A stretch of 64,000 bases of DNA from Deltaproteobacteria bacterium (lineage in GTDB: Bacteria; Desulfobacterota; Binatia; UBA9968): NCBI GenBank assembly GCA_016210115.1, contig JACQUW010000155.1:1-64000 (forward strand), written 5' to 3'. Below, piece after piece: positions 9,353 to 18,914 of this stretch; the first letter of the stretch is position 1, and every line of letters begins with the position of its first letter. The notes below the pieces were generated by a model, which was not told the origin of the DNA, ran no database searches, and worked only from the letters and a program-made list of their open reading frames with translations. The position numbers and the translations under genes were made by a program.

Positions 9353-10648
9353 TCACTTTCTCGGAGGCCGGAGAAAGAGACTTAGGACGGCCGAGACGAT
9401 CAGCATTCCGATGAAGAGGCTGAAGGAAAGGAGGTAGCTTTGAGTGGCGTCGAAAAGTAGCCCGAAAAAGGGCGGTCCGCCCGCGGCGAAGGCATGGGTG
9501 AGGAGCGAGCCCATGCCGCGGATTTTTCCGAGCGAGATGCGGCCGAAGTAATTGGCCCAGATCATTTCCGAGAGGATGGAGGTTGCGCCCATCCCGACGC
9601 CGTATAGAAGAAAGCCTCCATAAAGGGAAAGAAGTCCGGGGGTAAAGAGGGCCCACAAAAGCCCGCCCGCTTGAATCAGGAACTTGGCCATGATGAGCCT
9701 GCCAATATCAGAGCGCTCGGCGAGCAGCCCCCAAACGATGGGGGTGCTCAACTGCATGAAAGCTATGATGCTCATAACGAGCGCTGCCACCATCGGCGGA
9801 TGGCCCTGATCGCTTACGAACGAAAATACGTGAAGGTTCAGCCCGGTCACGCCGACGCCCGCTACGCCGAAGGTGGTGACGATGAGCCAGAAGGCCGGAG
9901 TGCGAAGTGCTTCGCGGCGGCTCCAGGCAACGTCGGCGATGGCGGTCCGGCGCGCTCTGGAGGAAGCGGCCTTGTCCGCAGATGTTCCGCTCTCATGTTG
10001 AGCGCGGGATCTTCCATCCGGCAGCAGCCCCATGTCCTCCGGACGACGGCGCATAAAGAGCAACGAAGGGCCAACGACCAAGCCCAGTGTCACAAGGCCG
10101 AATACAGCCCAAGCCGTGCGCCAGCCCGTGTGTACGATGAGCGAGGCCGCCAGAAGAGGCATTCCGACTTTGGCCACGCCATGGCCCATGCCGGCGAGGG
10201 CAAGCGCTCGACCGCGCATGCCAATGAACCAGCGCGAGATAGAGACGTTCACGACCATCGAGCCCATAAGCGAATCGCCGGGACTCACCAGGAGCCAGCG
10301 AACAAGCAGGAACTGCCAAAAATCTCTTGCTTGGCCGAGGAGGAGAAAGCCCGCTCCTGAAACCAAACCGCCGGCGGCCATGAGCCACTTTCCCCCGTGC
10401 CGGTCAATGAGAGAGCCGATGATCGGCGCCGCGACCGCGCCGATGAGAATTTCCCCCGAGCGGACTAGCGAAAACACGCCACGCGAGATTCCCAGATCGT
10501 TCGAGAGCGGCTTCAGAAAGACACTCAGCGTGCTCGATATCGAGAACGCGGAGCAGATGTTGGCGAGAAAGCCGACGGCTACAATGGTCCAACCGTAGAA
10601 AAACTTTGACTCCCGGGTTGCTTGCTCCGCACGGCTCGAGGATCGCAC
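9353..10648 (-). CDS. MFS transporter
   Basis: 12-TM-like hydrophobic protein: FYGWTIVAVGFLANICSAFSISSTLSVFLKPLSNDLGISRGVFSLVRSGEILIGAVAAPIIGSLIDRHGGKWLM. Confidence 0.85.
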   Translation of the reverse strand: MRSSSRAEQATRESKFFYGWTIVAVGFLANICSAFSISSTLSVFLKPLSNDLGISRGVFSLVRSGEILIGAVAAPIIGSLIDRHGGKWLMAAGGLVSGAGFLLLGQARDFWQFLLVRWLLVSPGDSLMGSMVVNVSISRWFIGMRGRALALAGMGHGVAKVGMPLLAASLIVHTGWRTAWAVFGLVTLGLVVGPSLLFMRRRPEDMGLLPDGRSRAQHESGTSADKAASSRARRTAIADVAWSRREALRTPAFWLIVTTFGVAGVGVTGLNLHVFSFVSDQGHPPMVAALVMSIIAFMQLSTPIVWGLLAERSDIGRLIMAKFLIQAGGLLWALFTPGLLSLYGGFLLYGVGMGATSILSEMIWANYFGRISLGKIRGMGSLLTHAFAAGGPPFFGLLFDATQSYLLSFSLFIGMLIVSAVLSLFLRPPRK

Positions 10649-10806
10649 GCCCTTTGTTGTAGCAAGGATTGGATTGAGACTACAAGATGGTGCGATTTGG
10701 AGTCCGATGCTACATAGGAATGGGAGCCGGCCCGCAAAGACATTTTTGTTGGCCGGCTCCCGCAGAAAAGCCGATATTATTGTTCACGCCTGTTCACTGC
10801 CTTGGG

Positions 10807-11748
10807 CTAGTTATCGCCGGGGCCAAACACAGACGGGTGGAGCCCATGTCCGCGATTTTCTCCCAGGTTGCGTGAAATATCATTCACGGCATCGAGACCG
10901 TCAGGGGTCAAATCAATTTGCAACGCGGTACCACGCAGATCGTTGAAGCCAATAGCATTGTCAAAGATCACGGGTGAAGGGGCCGCAACTCCTCTCGTAT
11001 CGGTTAATTCTATGGCCACCACGTCAACAACCTGCGGCGTGTCACTTGTCAGTGCGATCTTATTTTTGATGATCCGGTTGTAGGCAAGCTCTTTAGCACC
11101 GGCTGCCCCCCAGCGAAAATCGGCGTACAGGACGATTCCGCTACCATTGTAGTCTCCGCAATCACCAGAGCTAACGTGAAGTGTTCCGGTTATTGTGTTG
11201 TGAGCAACGACGTTGTCGGAGACGGATCCACCAGCCAGATCCCCAACTAAAACCCCTATGCCTCCACCGCAGCGCGTCCGCAGATCGACTATTTTGTTAT
11301 GGGTGATTTGCCAACCATCCCCACGCCAATTGGTTACTGCCTGCACGGCATTCACGAATGTGTTTTGAGTAATGGTCACGTCGTTGACCGCGGCACCGTT
11401 CATAATTACAAGATCCACTTCAAATCGAAGATGGCTGATCGTCGCGCCATCACTACCTGCCAAAAATCTGAACCCTTGAACAAGTCCGGACCCGTGAGCC
11501 GGACCACTGTTTATGACCGCCCCATCCTCTCCTTTGATCTCTACCGACTTCGTCACAACCGCCCCAGCGTGTGCGCCGGCTCCTACTAAGATCCTGTCGG
11601 CCACTACCACCGCTGAACTGTTTATCGCTTCCTGGATAGTTGCGAAATCTCCGGGAACCCGCCAGTCCGCCGCCGACCCTATCGAAGCCAGAGAGACGAG
11701 CGTGAGCAGACACAATGCGCCTACGATGCTCAACCTTGATGTGTTCAT
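10807..11748 (-). CDS. Secreted right-handed parallel beta-helix (pectate lyase-fold) protein
   Basis: Signal peptide; DWRVPGDFATIQEAINSSAVVVADRILVGAGAHAGAVVTKSVEIKGEDGAVI, then N-rich repeated strands. Confidence 0.75.
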   Translation of the reverse strand: MNTSRLSIVGALCLLTLVSLASIGSAADWRVPGDFATIQEAINSSAVVVADRILVGAGAHAGAVVTKSVEIKGEDGAVINSGPAHGSGLVQGFRFLAGSDGATISHLRFEVDLVIMNGAAVNDVTITQNTFVNAVQAVTNWRGDGWQITHNKIVDLRTRCGGGIGVLVGDLAGGSVSDNVVAHNTITGTLHVSSGDCGDYNGSGIVLYADFRWGAAGAKELAYNRIIKNKIALTSDTPQVVDVVAIELTDTRGVAAPSPVIFDNAIGFNDLRGTALQIDLTPDGLDAVNDISRNLGENRGHGLHPSVFGPGDN

Positions 11749-12245
11749 TTTTATTCTCCCCTTCCAGATTTTTCGATTTGCCTCAGCAACCTGAGCTGAC
11801 CAGAACGCTCGAAACCCCCCCTTCGCCCTCTATTCGGACCCCATATCCGCCACCTCCTTCCAGAGCCAGGCAACAATGACCGCGAAACGTTAATGGAAAC
11901 TGAACCTACCGCCGGCTTATTTGTTTGCACGCTCGGCGTCCTCAAATGACGTTCAGTTAGATCACGGGTCTTTTAGAAACGTTCCAGACGCTGTCGCCCA
12001 GCAGCAAGTTGTCTCGCACTCTTTTACGGGGGATCTACCTTGAGGGGTCAACCGGCGACGGTAGGTCATCCAACCACAGGCCCCGCCTAATGCTGGGAGC
12101 GGACTACCACAAACAAGAGATATTTGTCAAATACTTTTCTTATCTGTGCCTGATAACGTTTTGACTAGCGCTGATGAGTCGCGCGTTGAGTTGATCCGCA
12201 CAGGCGAGGATGGTCGGGAATGCTTGGGATAGCAAGTGAACGGTT

Positions 12246-13259
12246 CTAGCGGAGCGCCTCGCTGGCTTTATGTGCAAAGCTGAAGTCGAAAACCCGCTCG
12301 GGTGAAATCGGCTGCCCGGGCTTGATTCGCCGGGCCGCATCCGCGATCATCTCGCGCTGAAGCTTCTCGTCCACCGAGCCGGAAGGCAGGTAGCCCTGTA
12401 CCGCCGCTTCATACACGCGCTCCGCCAATCGGTGGCGCTCCCGCCCGATGTCCAAATGGGGTCCTTTGAAAAATTCGATGCCATATTTCCTGTCGTTTTT
12501 GAGCAACTGTACCGCCCGAAGACTTGCGCGAATCACCTTGGTCACAACGTCGGGTTGCTTGGATATGAGCATCTTAGTGGTCGCCAGCCCGCCGTTCACG
12601 GTTCGATAGACATCGCCTCCGGCGGCCAGCTTGCGAAAACCCTCATCTTGGGCGATGAAAGTCAAAGGCATCGTGGCCATGATTGCGTCCAGAACTCCGG
12701 CTTTCAAAGACGCGTACGTGAAGTGGCTCTGGCCCAATGAAAGGATCGTCACTTGATCCGGAGGAACGTGGTGCGCAGACAAAATCCGGCGCGCGAGAAT
12801 CTCCCCCAAGGATCCAGCGGCGGATACGCCGATTTTCTTCCCGCGCAATTCCTGGACGGTTGTGATGTTCGGCCGCGCAATTAAATCAAAATCGGGTTTG
12901 TCATTTAAGGCCAGGACGACCCTGACGTCGGCCCCGTTCACGGCAGCGCTCACGGCCGTACCCGTTGAAGCGCCGAAATCGATGCTTCCCCCCACCAGCG
13001 ACTGAATCACCTGAATCGCCTTCATGAGAATGATTTCCGGCTCCAACCCCTCTTCACGGAAGAATCCTCGCTCCAGCGCTACAAAATAGGGCATCGGATT
13101 GGGGCTCCTGGAGGCAATACCAATGCGGAGCGGAGTGAGTTTGGCGGGCGCGTCAGCGGAAGATGAAGCTGTTGCCATGGCTGCAGCGATCGGCACCGCA
13201 ATTAAAAGCGAGGCAGCAATCCGTTTCATCCTGCTCATCATATCCTCCTCATCATCCAT
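12246..13259 (-). CDS. ABC transporter substrate-binding protein, NMT1/SsuA-like
   Basis: LRIGIASRSPNPMPYFVALERGFFREEGLEPEIILMKAIQVIQSLVGGSIDFGASTGTAVSAA. Confidence 0.85.
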   Translation of the reverse strand: MDDEEDMMSRMKRIAASLLIAVPIAAAMATASSSADAPAKLTPLRIGIASRSPNPMPYFVALERGFFREEGLEPEIILMKAIQVIQSLVGGSIDFGASTGTAVSAAVNGADVRVVLALNDKPDFDLIARPNITTVQELRGKKIGVSAAGSLGEILARRILSAHHVPPDQVTILSLGQSHFTYASLKAGVLDAIMATMPLTFIAQDEGFRKLAAGGDVYRTVNGGLATTKMLISKQPDVVTKVIRASLRAVQLLKNDRKYGIEFFKGPHLDIGRERHRLAERVYEAAVQGYLPSGSVDEKLQREMIADAARRIKPGQPISPERVFDFSFAHKASEALR

Positions 13260-13296
13260 TGGTGAACAGTGACAGGCGCAAGAGGTCTTTGGATCT

Positions 13297-13479
13297 TCAG
13301 TTTTTTGTATAGAGCTTTTCGATGCAGCCCTCGGTCACGAGGCGGTCGATTATTGAGTTGTCGGCAAAGGATTCCAGCGAAACATCCTTCTGATCCATGA
13401 GTTCAAGAATCGGAGCGACAGCGGTCTTTTCCACGCGCGGCACGCGCATATCGCTTATTCCCGCTTTGAGATATTTCAT
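13297..13479 (-). pseudogene. Internally deleted NMT1-like substrate-binding protein: leader start joined to a C-terminal tail
   Basis: MKYLKAGISDM matches the leader start of 3622..3969 (MKRLKAGISDA); it is followed at once by an SBP C-terminus-like tail ...SFADNSIIDRLVTEGCIEKLYTKN. Confidence 0.6.
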
Positions 13480-13676
13480 ATTAGCCCCTTTTCTGAGGAG
13501 GCTTCTTTATCATAGATCCAGACGGAATCGTAGCTTTCAGCAGCCCGACTACGATCAGCGGGCAACTTCCGAACCGCCCGCGCTCAAATTTACCTGCAGG
13601 GGGATAGACGCCGCTCTTCAATTATCTGGAAAATAAATTTATGATTTTTCCACCTGATGTGATAGGAAGTCGCTCC

Positions 13677-13895
13677 ATGACGTTTTCAGACTGGCTCACC
13701 GCGCTTGGCCTGCTGCTGGATATTCTCGGCTCTTACTGTCTCCTCGTGGCGAGCCGGTTCTGGGAAGGCTGGCCGGAATCTATTAAATGGATGGGAACAC
13801 TCTTCGAGTTGAACATATCGCGCCCTTCGCTCTGGGGTCTGTTCAGCCTTTTTTTCGGATTTCTATTGCAGTTCATCGGCCTGTTGGCAAGGTAA
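13677..13895 (+). CDS. Small membrane protein (two predicted TM segments)
   Basis: MTFSDWLTALGLLLDILGSYCLLVASRFWEG...SLWGLFSLFFGFLLQFIGLLAR; SD-like GGAAG upstream. Confidence 0.55.
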   Translation: MTFSDWLTALGLLLDILGSYCLLVASRFWEGWPESIKWMGTLFELNISRPSLWGLFSLFFGFLLQFIGLLAR

Positions 13896-13967
13896 GATAG
13901 AATCACTTCGGTGCCGGCCGATGAGCTTGCCGAGCTTCTCTGCTGCTGAGAATCTTTTCTTGACGAG

Positions 13968-14807
13968 TCACCGCGCGTGCAGCGTGTAGGTGACGGTCAT
14001 CCGATCAGCCCGGTAGAAGTGTTGCAAGAACTCTTCCTGGCTGCCGTAGGACCGATCAGGCACAAGCCTCGCCGGGAATGACACGACAAGAGGATCCACG
14101 TCGAATGGGTAGGGTCTTACGATCGCATGACTTCCGTCTTGAACGTCCACGGTTAGCGTTGTATCGCTTCTCCCGAGTTCTACGGGGACGGGCGTATTGC
14201 TCAGCGTGTTTGATGGGCCGTTCTTCCGATCCTTGCTGTCGAATGGGTAACGATTGCAGAGGAACTGGGCAAACTGGTCAAAGACTTCCATCATTTTAAA
14301 GTTCGTCCATAGATGCTCATCCGACGCCCTAGTCCTATATTGGTCATTCCGGCGCAGATCCTCTAATAATCGCGCGCGAAGTGCCTTCTGGCCGCGAATA
14401 AACTCCTGCACGTCGGGATCGCCCGAATAATCGGGCATATACGGCAAAAGCCCCATTCCTTGCGTGAGCAGCCCTTCGCCGTGCATGGAAATATTATAAG
14501 CGGCGTAGGGATCGACTTCCGCCACTCGCTCAATTCCATGACGATAGAAGTCCAGCCAGATGCGGCCAAGATGCTTCGAGCTGCCGATATAGTCCAGCGG
14601 GAAACCCTGCGCATTTAACGTTGGCTTGATCTCCCACTCCCACCAACCGCTGTCATGCTCCTGAGCTGCCAAAACCATCGACGCATAGGGCTGAGGCCTG
14701 GCAAACTCGTTGTTTCCCCAATGGGCGGCAAGCAACCCGGCCGCTCGAGAATGGTCGGTCTGCATGACGAGCAAAAGGCGAGAATCATCGAACCGGCAAA
14801 CTATCAT
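13968..14807 (-). CDS. DUF3891 family protein
   Basis: MIVCRFDDSRLLLVMQTDHSRAAGLLAAHWGNNEFARPQPYASMVLAAQEHDSGWWEWE. Confidence 0.75.
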   Translation of the reverse strand: MIVCRFDDSRLLLVMQTDHSRAAGLLAAHWGNNEFARPQPYASMVLAAQEHDSGWWEWEIKPTLNAQGFPLDYIGSSKHLGRIWLDFYRHGIERVAEVDPYAAYNISMHGEGLLTQGMGLLPYMPDYSGDPDVQEFIRGQKALRARLLEDLRRNDQYRTRASDEHLWTNFKMMEVFDQFAQFLCNRYPFDSKDRKNGPSNTLSNTPVPVELGRSDTTLTVDVQDGSHAIVRPYPFDVDPLVVSFPARLVPDRSYGSQEEFLQHFYRADRMTVTYTLHAR

Positions 14808-15036
14808 GGAGGCACCCCCTTAATTGAGCCGGGAATCGGCGATCGTTTTGCCCAAACCATTCTTGTCTGTATGTATAGACCTGTCAAGATAGCCGCGTGA
14901 CCAGACACAACCCTTTTCCTCGTGGCGAGCCGGTTCCGGGAAGGGCTGGCCGGAATCAGTTCACCTGGGTCCGCCCTTGCGGGAGAGGCTGAAAAATGAT
15001 CTCCTTTTTGAAGAATATCACTGGATGGGAGCGCTT

Positions 15037-15660
15037 ATGCAAGCTCAAAGTATTTTGAAGCTGTTATCGGCAATCGCGGTGATCTTTGTCGCTGGAGGCA
15101 ACCTGAGTTACGGCGGTCAGAGCGCTCCGGCCCCGCAAACGGCCAAAGCAACTTTTGCCGGAGGCTGCTTCTGGTGTATGGAACCGCCTTTTGACAAGCT
15201 GGACGGAGTCTCATCCACGATTTCAGGCTATATGGGCGGCACGAAGAAAAACCCGACGTATGAGGAGGTCTCATCCGGCACCACGGGGCATGCGGAAGTC
15301 CTCCAGGTGACTTACGATCCGAAAAAAATTTCTTACGCGAAACTGCTGGAAGTTTTCTGGAGAAACATCGATCCGCTCACGCCTAACAGGCAGTTCTGCG
15401 ACGTGGGCAGCCAGTATCGTTCAGCCATTTTCTACCACGATGAGAGCCAGAAGCGCCTTGCGGAAGAATCGAAAAAGGCCCTGGCGAAGCGCTTTAGAGA
15501 ATCGATCGCGACTGAAATCGTTTCCGCCTCAGAGTTCTATCCGGCGGAGGATTATCACCAGGATTATTATAAGAAAAACCCGCTGCGCTATAAGTTTTAT
15601 ACGTATTCCTGCGGCCGCGAGCAGCGGCTCAAAGAAGTTTGGGGGGCCGAGCAAAAGTAA
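15037..15660 (+). CDS. msrA: Peptide-methionine (S)-S-oxide reductase MsrA, exported form
   Basis: ATFAGGCFWCMEPPFDKLDGVSSTISGYMGG...SSGTTGHAEVLQVTYDP...FYPAEDYHQDYYKKNPLRY; N-terminal signal-like segment. Confidence 0.93.
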   Translation: MQAQSILKLLSAIAVIFVAGGNLSYGGQSAPAPQTAKATFAGGCFWCMEPPFDKLDGVSSTISGYMGGTKKNPTYEEVSSGTTGHAEVLQVTYDPKKISYAKLLEVFWRNIDPLTPNRQFCDVGSQYRSAIFYHDESQKRLAEESKKALAKRFRESIATEIVSASEFYPAEDYHQDYYKKNPLRYKFYTYSCGREQRLKEVWGAEQK

Positions 15661-15689
15661 AGCACCTCCCAAGTCTCTTTTATACCTGA

Positions 15690-15896
15690 AACCCTTTTTA
15701 TCTGCCTGCCCGATTGAGCAAGGCGGTCCGGCGGCGGTCCAGCCGCACTTCTCAGCTCCGGTAACTTGGTTGCTGATGAACTCCGCGACGTACAGGTTTC
15801 CCGCGCCGTCGGAAGTGATGGCGTAGGCTCCGGTCTTTGGATAGGAAAGAGATGTGAACTCTTTTTGCTCCAACGTCTTCGGGTAGCTTATGGGCC
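15690..15896 (-). pseudogene. Fragment resembling a Vgb/NHL-type beta-propeller
   Basis: Minus-strand frame: EWPISYPKTLEQKEFTSLSYPKTGAYAITSDGAGNLYVAEFISNQVTG; preceded in frame by stops, no adjacent propeller repeats. Confidence 0.35.
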
Positions 15897-15992
15897 ATTC
15901 TCATCATGTCAACAGAATCATGGATCGGCCATTGCATAAGGCGAGGGGCTCATAGTATTAATAGGTATAGCATTCAAGGAGGCTTCAGGATT

Positions 15993-16601
15993 ATGATCAA
16001 ACTTTACCACTACCCCCTGTCAACCAACTCCCGGAAGGTAAGAATTGCTTTGATCGAGAAGGGGCTCGAATTCGAGCGTATCAATATTGACCTTTCAAAA
16101 AAGGAACAGAAGAACCCCGACTATCTAAAGATTCACCCTTTCGGACAGGTGCCGGCCCTGGATGACGAAGGCTTCATTGTCTACGATTCCACGATCATCA
16201 ACGAGTACCTGGAAGATGAATACCCCTATCCTCCGCTCCTCCCCGGCGACTCCGAGGGACGAGCCCGGGCAAGGCTTATGGAGGACTTCCGCGACAACCA
16301 TTTCAACCCTCATTTCATCGAGATTATTCACGAAACCCGGTACAAGCCGGAAAACCAGAGAGACCAAAAAGTTATCGATCAGGCCGTTGCCCAGATCGTC
16401 AAGTGCTTTGACCGGATTGAAAAGGAACTTGAAGGACGAGAGTATCTCGCCGGAGCATTCAGCCTCGCCGACATTGCCTTCATGGCCAACTTCGAATTGA
16501 TGGAACGCTTCAATATCCCCGTTGACTCCAAGTACAAGAACGCGCGCGCCTGGATCGAGCGACTGAAAGCAAGGCCGAGCTATGCCGCATCGGCGACGTA
16601 G
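15993..16601 (+). CDS. Glutathione S-transferase family protein
   Basis: MIKLYHYPLSTNSRKVRIALIEKGLEFERINIDLSKKEQKNPDYLKIHPFGQVPALDDEGFIVYDSTIINEYLEDEYP. Confidence 0.92.
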   Translation: MIKLYHYPLSTNSRKVRIALIEKGLEFERINIDLSKKEQKNPDYLKIHPFGQVPALDDEGFIVYDSTIINEYLEDEYPYPPLLPGDSEGRARARLMEDFRDNHFNPHFIEIIHETRYKPENQRDQKVIDQAVAQIVKCFDRIEKELEGREYLAGAFSLADIAFMANFELMERFNIPVDSKYKNARAWIERLKARPSYAASAT

Positions 16602-16609
16602 CTAACGGG

Positions 16610-17305
16610 ATGTCCTCCAGCCTCGCCGCGGCTTGGGCGGTGCACCTTTACACGGCCCTGGGTGCCCCCCTGGCTTTCCTCGCTTTGCTCCTCATCAATA
16701 ACGAAAAATACCAGGAGGCCTTTTGGGTCATGTACCTGGCGGTCGTAATCGATGCGACGGATGGGACTCTGGCGCGCGCCGCGCGGATCAAGGAGCGGTT
16801 GCCATGGTTCGATGGAGATCGTCTGGAGGACATCGTCGATTACCTTAACTATGTTTTGGTCCCTTCTTTTTTTCTTATTCGCGCCGCGCTCCTTCCGCAG
16901 GGAGACGCCCTCTGGATTGTCGCCGCACCGCTTCTCGCCAGCGCCTACGGCTTTTGCCAGAAAGAAGCCAAGACAGCGGATCACTTCTTTTTGGGTTTTC
17001 CTTCGTACTGGAATATCGTCGCGTTCTACCTCTATGTCATGGAGACGCCCCGCTGGCTCAACGCCTTCATCATCCTGACCCTTTCGGCGCTCGTATTCAT
17101 TCCGATCAGATATCTTTATCCCAGCCGAAGCCCCTCCCTGCGGGGACTGACGGTCGCTCTGGGAATTATCTGGGGAATCATGCTTGTGATCATCATATAC
17201 CTCCTGCCACAGCCTCCTTCTTATCTGGTTTTCGGTTCGCTTCTGTTTCCGGCATACTATTTCATTCTCTCTTTTTGGTTGGAGACCCAAAAAAACCGTC
17301 GGTGA
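16610..17305 (+). CDS. pcs: CDP-alcohol phosphatidyltransferase, phosphatidylcholine synthase-like
   Basis: IDATDGTLARAARIKERLPWFDGDRLEDIVDYLNYVLVPSFFL: CDP-OH-P motif in the Pcs-type context; multi-TM. Confidence 0.82.
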   Translation: MSSSLAAAWAVHLYTALGAPLAFLALLLINNEKYQEAFWVMYLAVVIDATDGTLARAARIKERLPWFDGDRLEDIVDYLNYVLVPSFFLIRAALLPQGDALWIVAAPLLASAYGFCQKEAKTADHFFLGFPSYWNIVAFYLYVMETPRWLNAFIILTLSALVFIPIRYLYPSRSPSLRGLTVALGIIWGIMLVIIIYLLPQPPSYLVFGSLLFPAYYFILSFWLETQKNRR

Positions 17306-17309
17306 AATC

Positions 17310-18740
17310 ATGAAAAAAAAGACTCTGTTTCTGCTGCCGGTCCTGACGGCAGTCTTGGGGGCCTATCTCGCCTCAAATCCGCCCTGGCCCGGTCAAACCG
17401 AAGCGGCATCGTCTCCGGTTCCAAAATATATCTTCATATTTCTTGCCGATGGGGCCGGCATCACTCACATGGAAATAACAAGACAGTACAACCGCACCAT
17501 CCACAATGAAGGCTTGACGATTGTTGACAGGATCCTCAAGGAAGGATTTCTGGGGCTCCTCACGACCCATCCTGCGGATTCGCTTTCCACCGACTCGGCG
17601 GCCGCGGCCACGGCCCTGGCCTGCGGCTGTAAAGCCAAAAACGGAATGATCGGAATATGCGAGGACGGTCACGTCCCGAAAACCGTTATGGAAATCGCCA
17701 GAGAGAAAGGAATGCGCATCGGCCTGGTGACGAATTCAACAGTCTATGACGCCAGCCCTGCGGCATTCGTCTCTCATCTCTCTAACCGAAGACTCTACAG
17801 CTCCATTATTGACCAATATCTGAGGCTCGAACCGGAAGTTTTACTGGGGGGAGGAAGAGACCGGTTTCTGCCTCAGAGCCAAACGGGAAGTCGTAGAAAC
17901 GACGAAATCGACATGATCGTTTCATTTCAAAAACGCGGCTATAGCTATGTCTCAACCAGGAAGGAGCTGGCGGAAACCAGCGGGCCGAAGGTCCTTGGTC
18001 TTTTTAGCTTGCAAGAAATGAGCTTCGAGATCGACCGGAATAAGGAACTTGAGCCGTCCATCTATGACATGACGGATGCGGCTATCCGGATACTCCAACA
18101 GGGAAACCGCAACGGTTTTATGCTTTTTCTCGAAACTGAAAATGTTGACTCCGCTGCGCATCTGACTGATGCTGCCTCGCTGATCCGGGATTTTCGGGAA
18201 TTCGATCGCGCGGTGGCTTTGGCGTATGAGTTTTATCGCAGGCACCCCCGGGAAACACTGATCCTGGTTACTTCCGATCATGAGACCGGCGGGCTTGCTT
18301 TTACTCTGGCGCTTAAAGATCTAAGCTCCAAGGCGGGCAAGAACCAGGTTGCGGGAACGGAAAAGGACCTTAAGAAAATCCAATCGATATCGATCTCTCT
18401 AAAAAAGGCAGGCGAAATCCTTGGTCCAAACCCCACCCCCGAGTCGATTGACCGATTGATGAAGGATCATTTCAAGGAATTCTCGATCGCACCGGAGTTC
18501 AAAAAGGCGATTCTGGAAAAGACCCTGATCTCGCGGACCATCTTTAGCGACCCGACGGCCAATGCCCTCGGTATGATAGTTGCGAACAATACCCAAGGCT
18601 ATTGGCTGACGACAGCCCATACCAATCACCCGGTATTTGTCGGAGCCATGGGAGTAGGGGCGGAGAAGTTCCGCGGATATCAAGACAACACCGATTTTGC
18701 CAGGCACCTAAAGGTTTTGCTCGGCGAAAAACCTTCATAG
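17310..18740 (+). CDS. Alkaline phosphatase
   Basis: IFLADGAGITHMEITRQYN; active-site STDSAAAATALACG; VTSDHETGGLAF; signal peptide. Confidence 0.92.
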   Translation: MKKKTLFLLPVLTAVLGAYLASNPPWPGQTEAASSPVPKYIFIFLADGAGITHMEITRQYNRTIHNEGLTIVDRILKEGFLGLLTTHPADSLSTDSAAAATALACGCKAKNGMIGICEDGHVPKTVMEIAREKGMRIGLVTNSTVYDASPAAFVSHLSNRRLYSSIIDQYLRLEPEVLLGGGRDRFLPQSQTGSRRNDEIDMIVSFQKRGYSYVSTRKELAETSGPKVLGLFSLQEMSFEIDRNKELEPSIYDMTDAAIRILQQGNRNGFMLFLETENVDSAAHLTDAASLIRDFREFDRAVALAYEFYRRHPRETLILVTSDHETGGLAFTLALKDLSSKAGKNQVAGTEKDLKKIQSISISLKKAGEILGPNPTPESIDRLMKDHFKEFSIAPEFKKAILEKTLISRTIFSDPTANALGMIVANNTQGYWLTTAHTNHPVFVGAMGVGAEKFRGYQDNTDFARHLKVLLGEKPS

Positions 18741-18914
18741 CCGGGAAGGAACCCCATTCCATCCCAAGCCGTACCATCAGGGCAGGGGAACGTTTTTCGT
18801 GCTCGTTTCGCGCTGCCGGGTCCCGCTACGGAACGTACATTTCGGAAGAAATATCCATGAAATTTTCACCGTTAGCGATGAAAACTCTGACCGATGGGGC
18901 GAGAGAAATCCGTC

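Noticed and set aside
9671-10360. 229-aa plus-strand ORF
   Set aside because: Antisense to the MFS transporter; composition is charged and low-complexity.
16580-17311. 243-aa minus-strand ORF
   Set aside because: Antisense to the phosphatidylcholine synthase, which has clear motifs.
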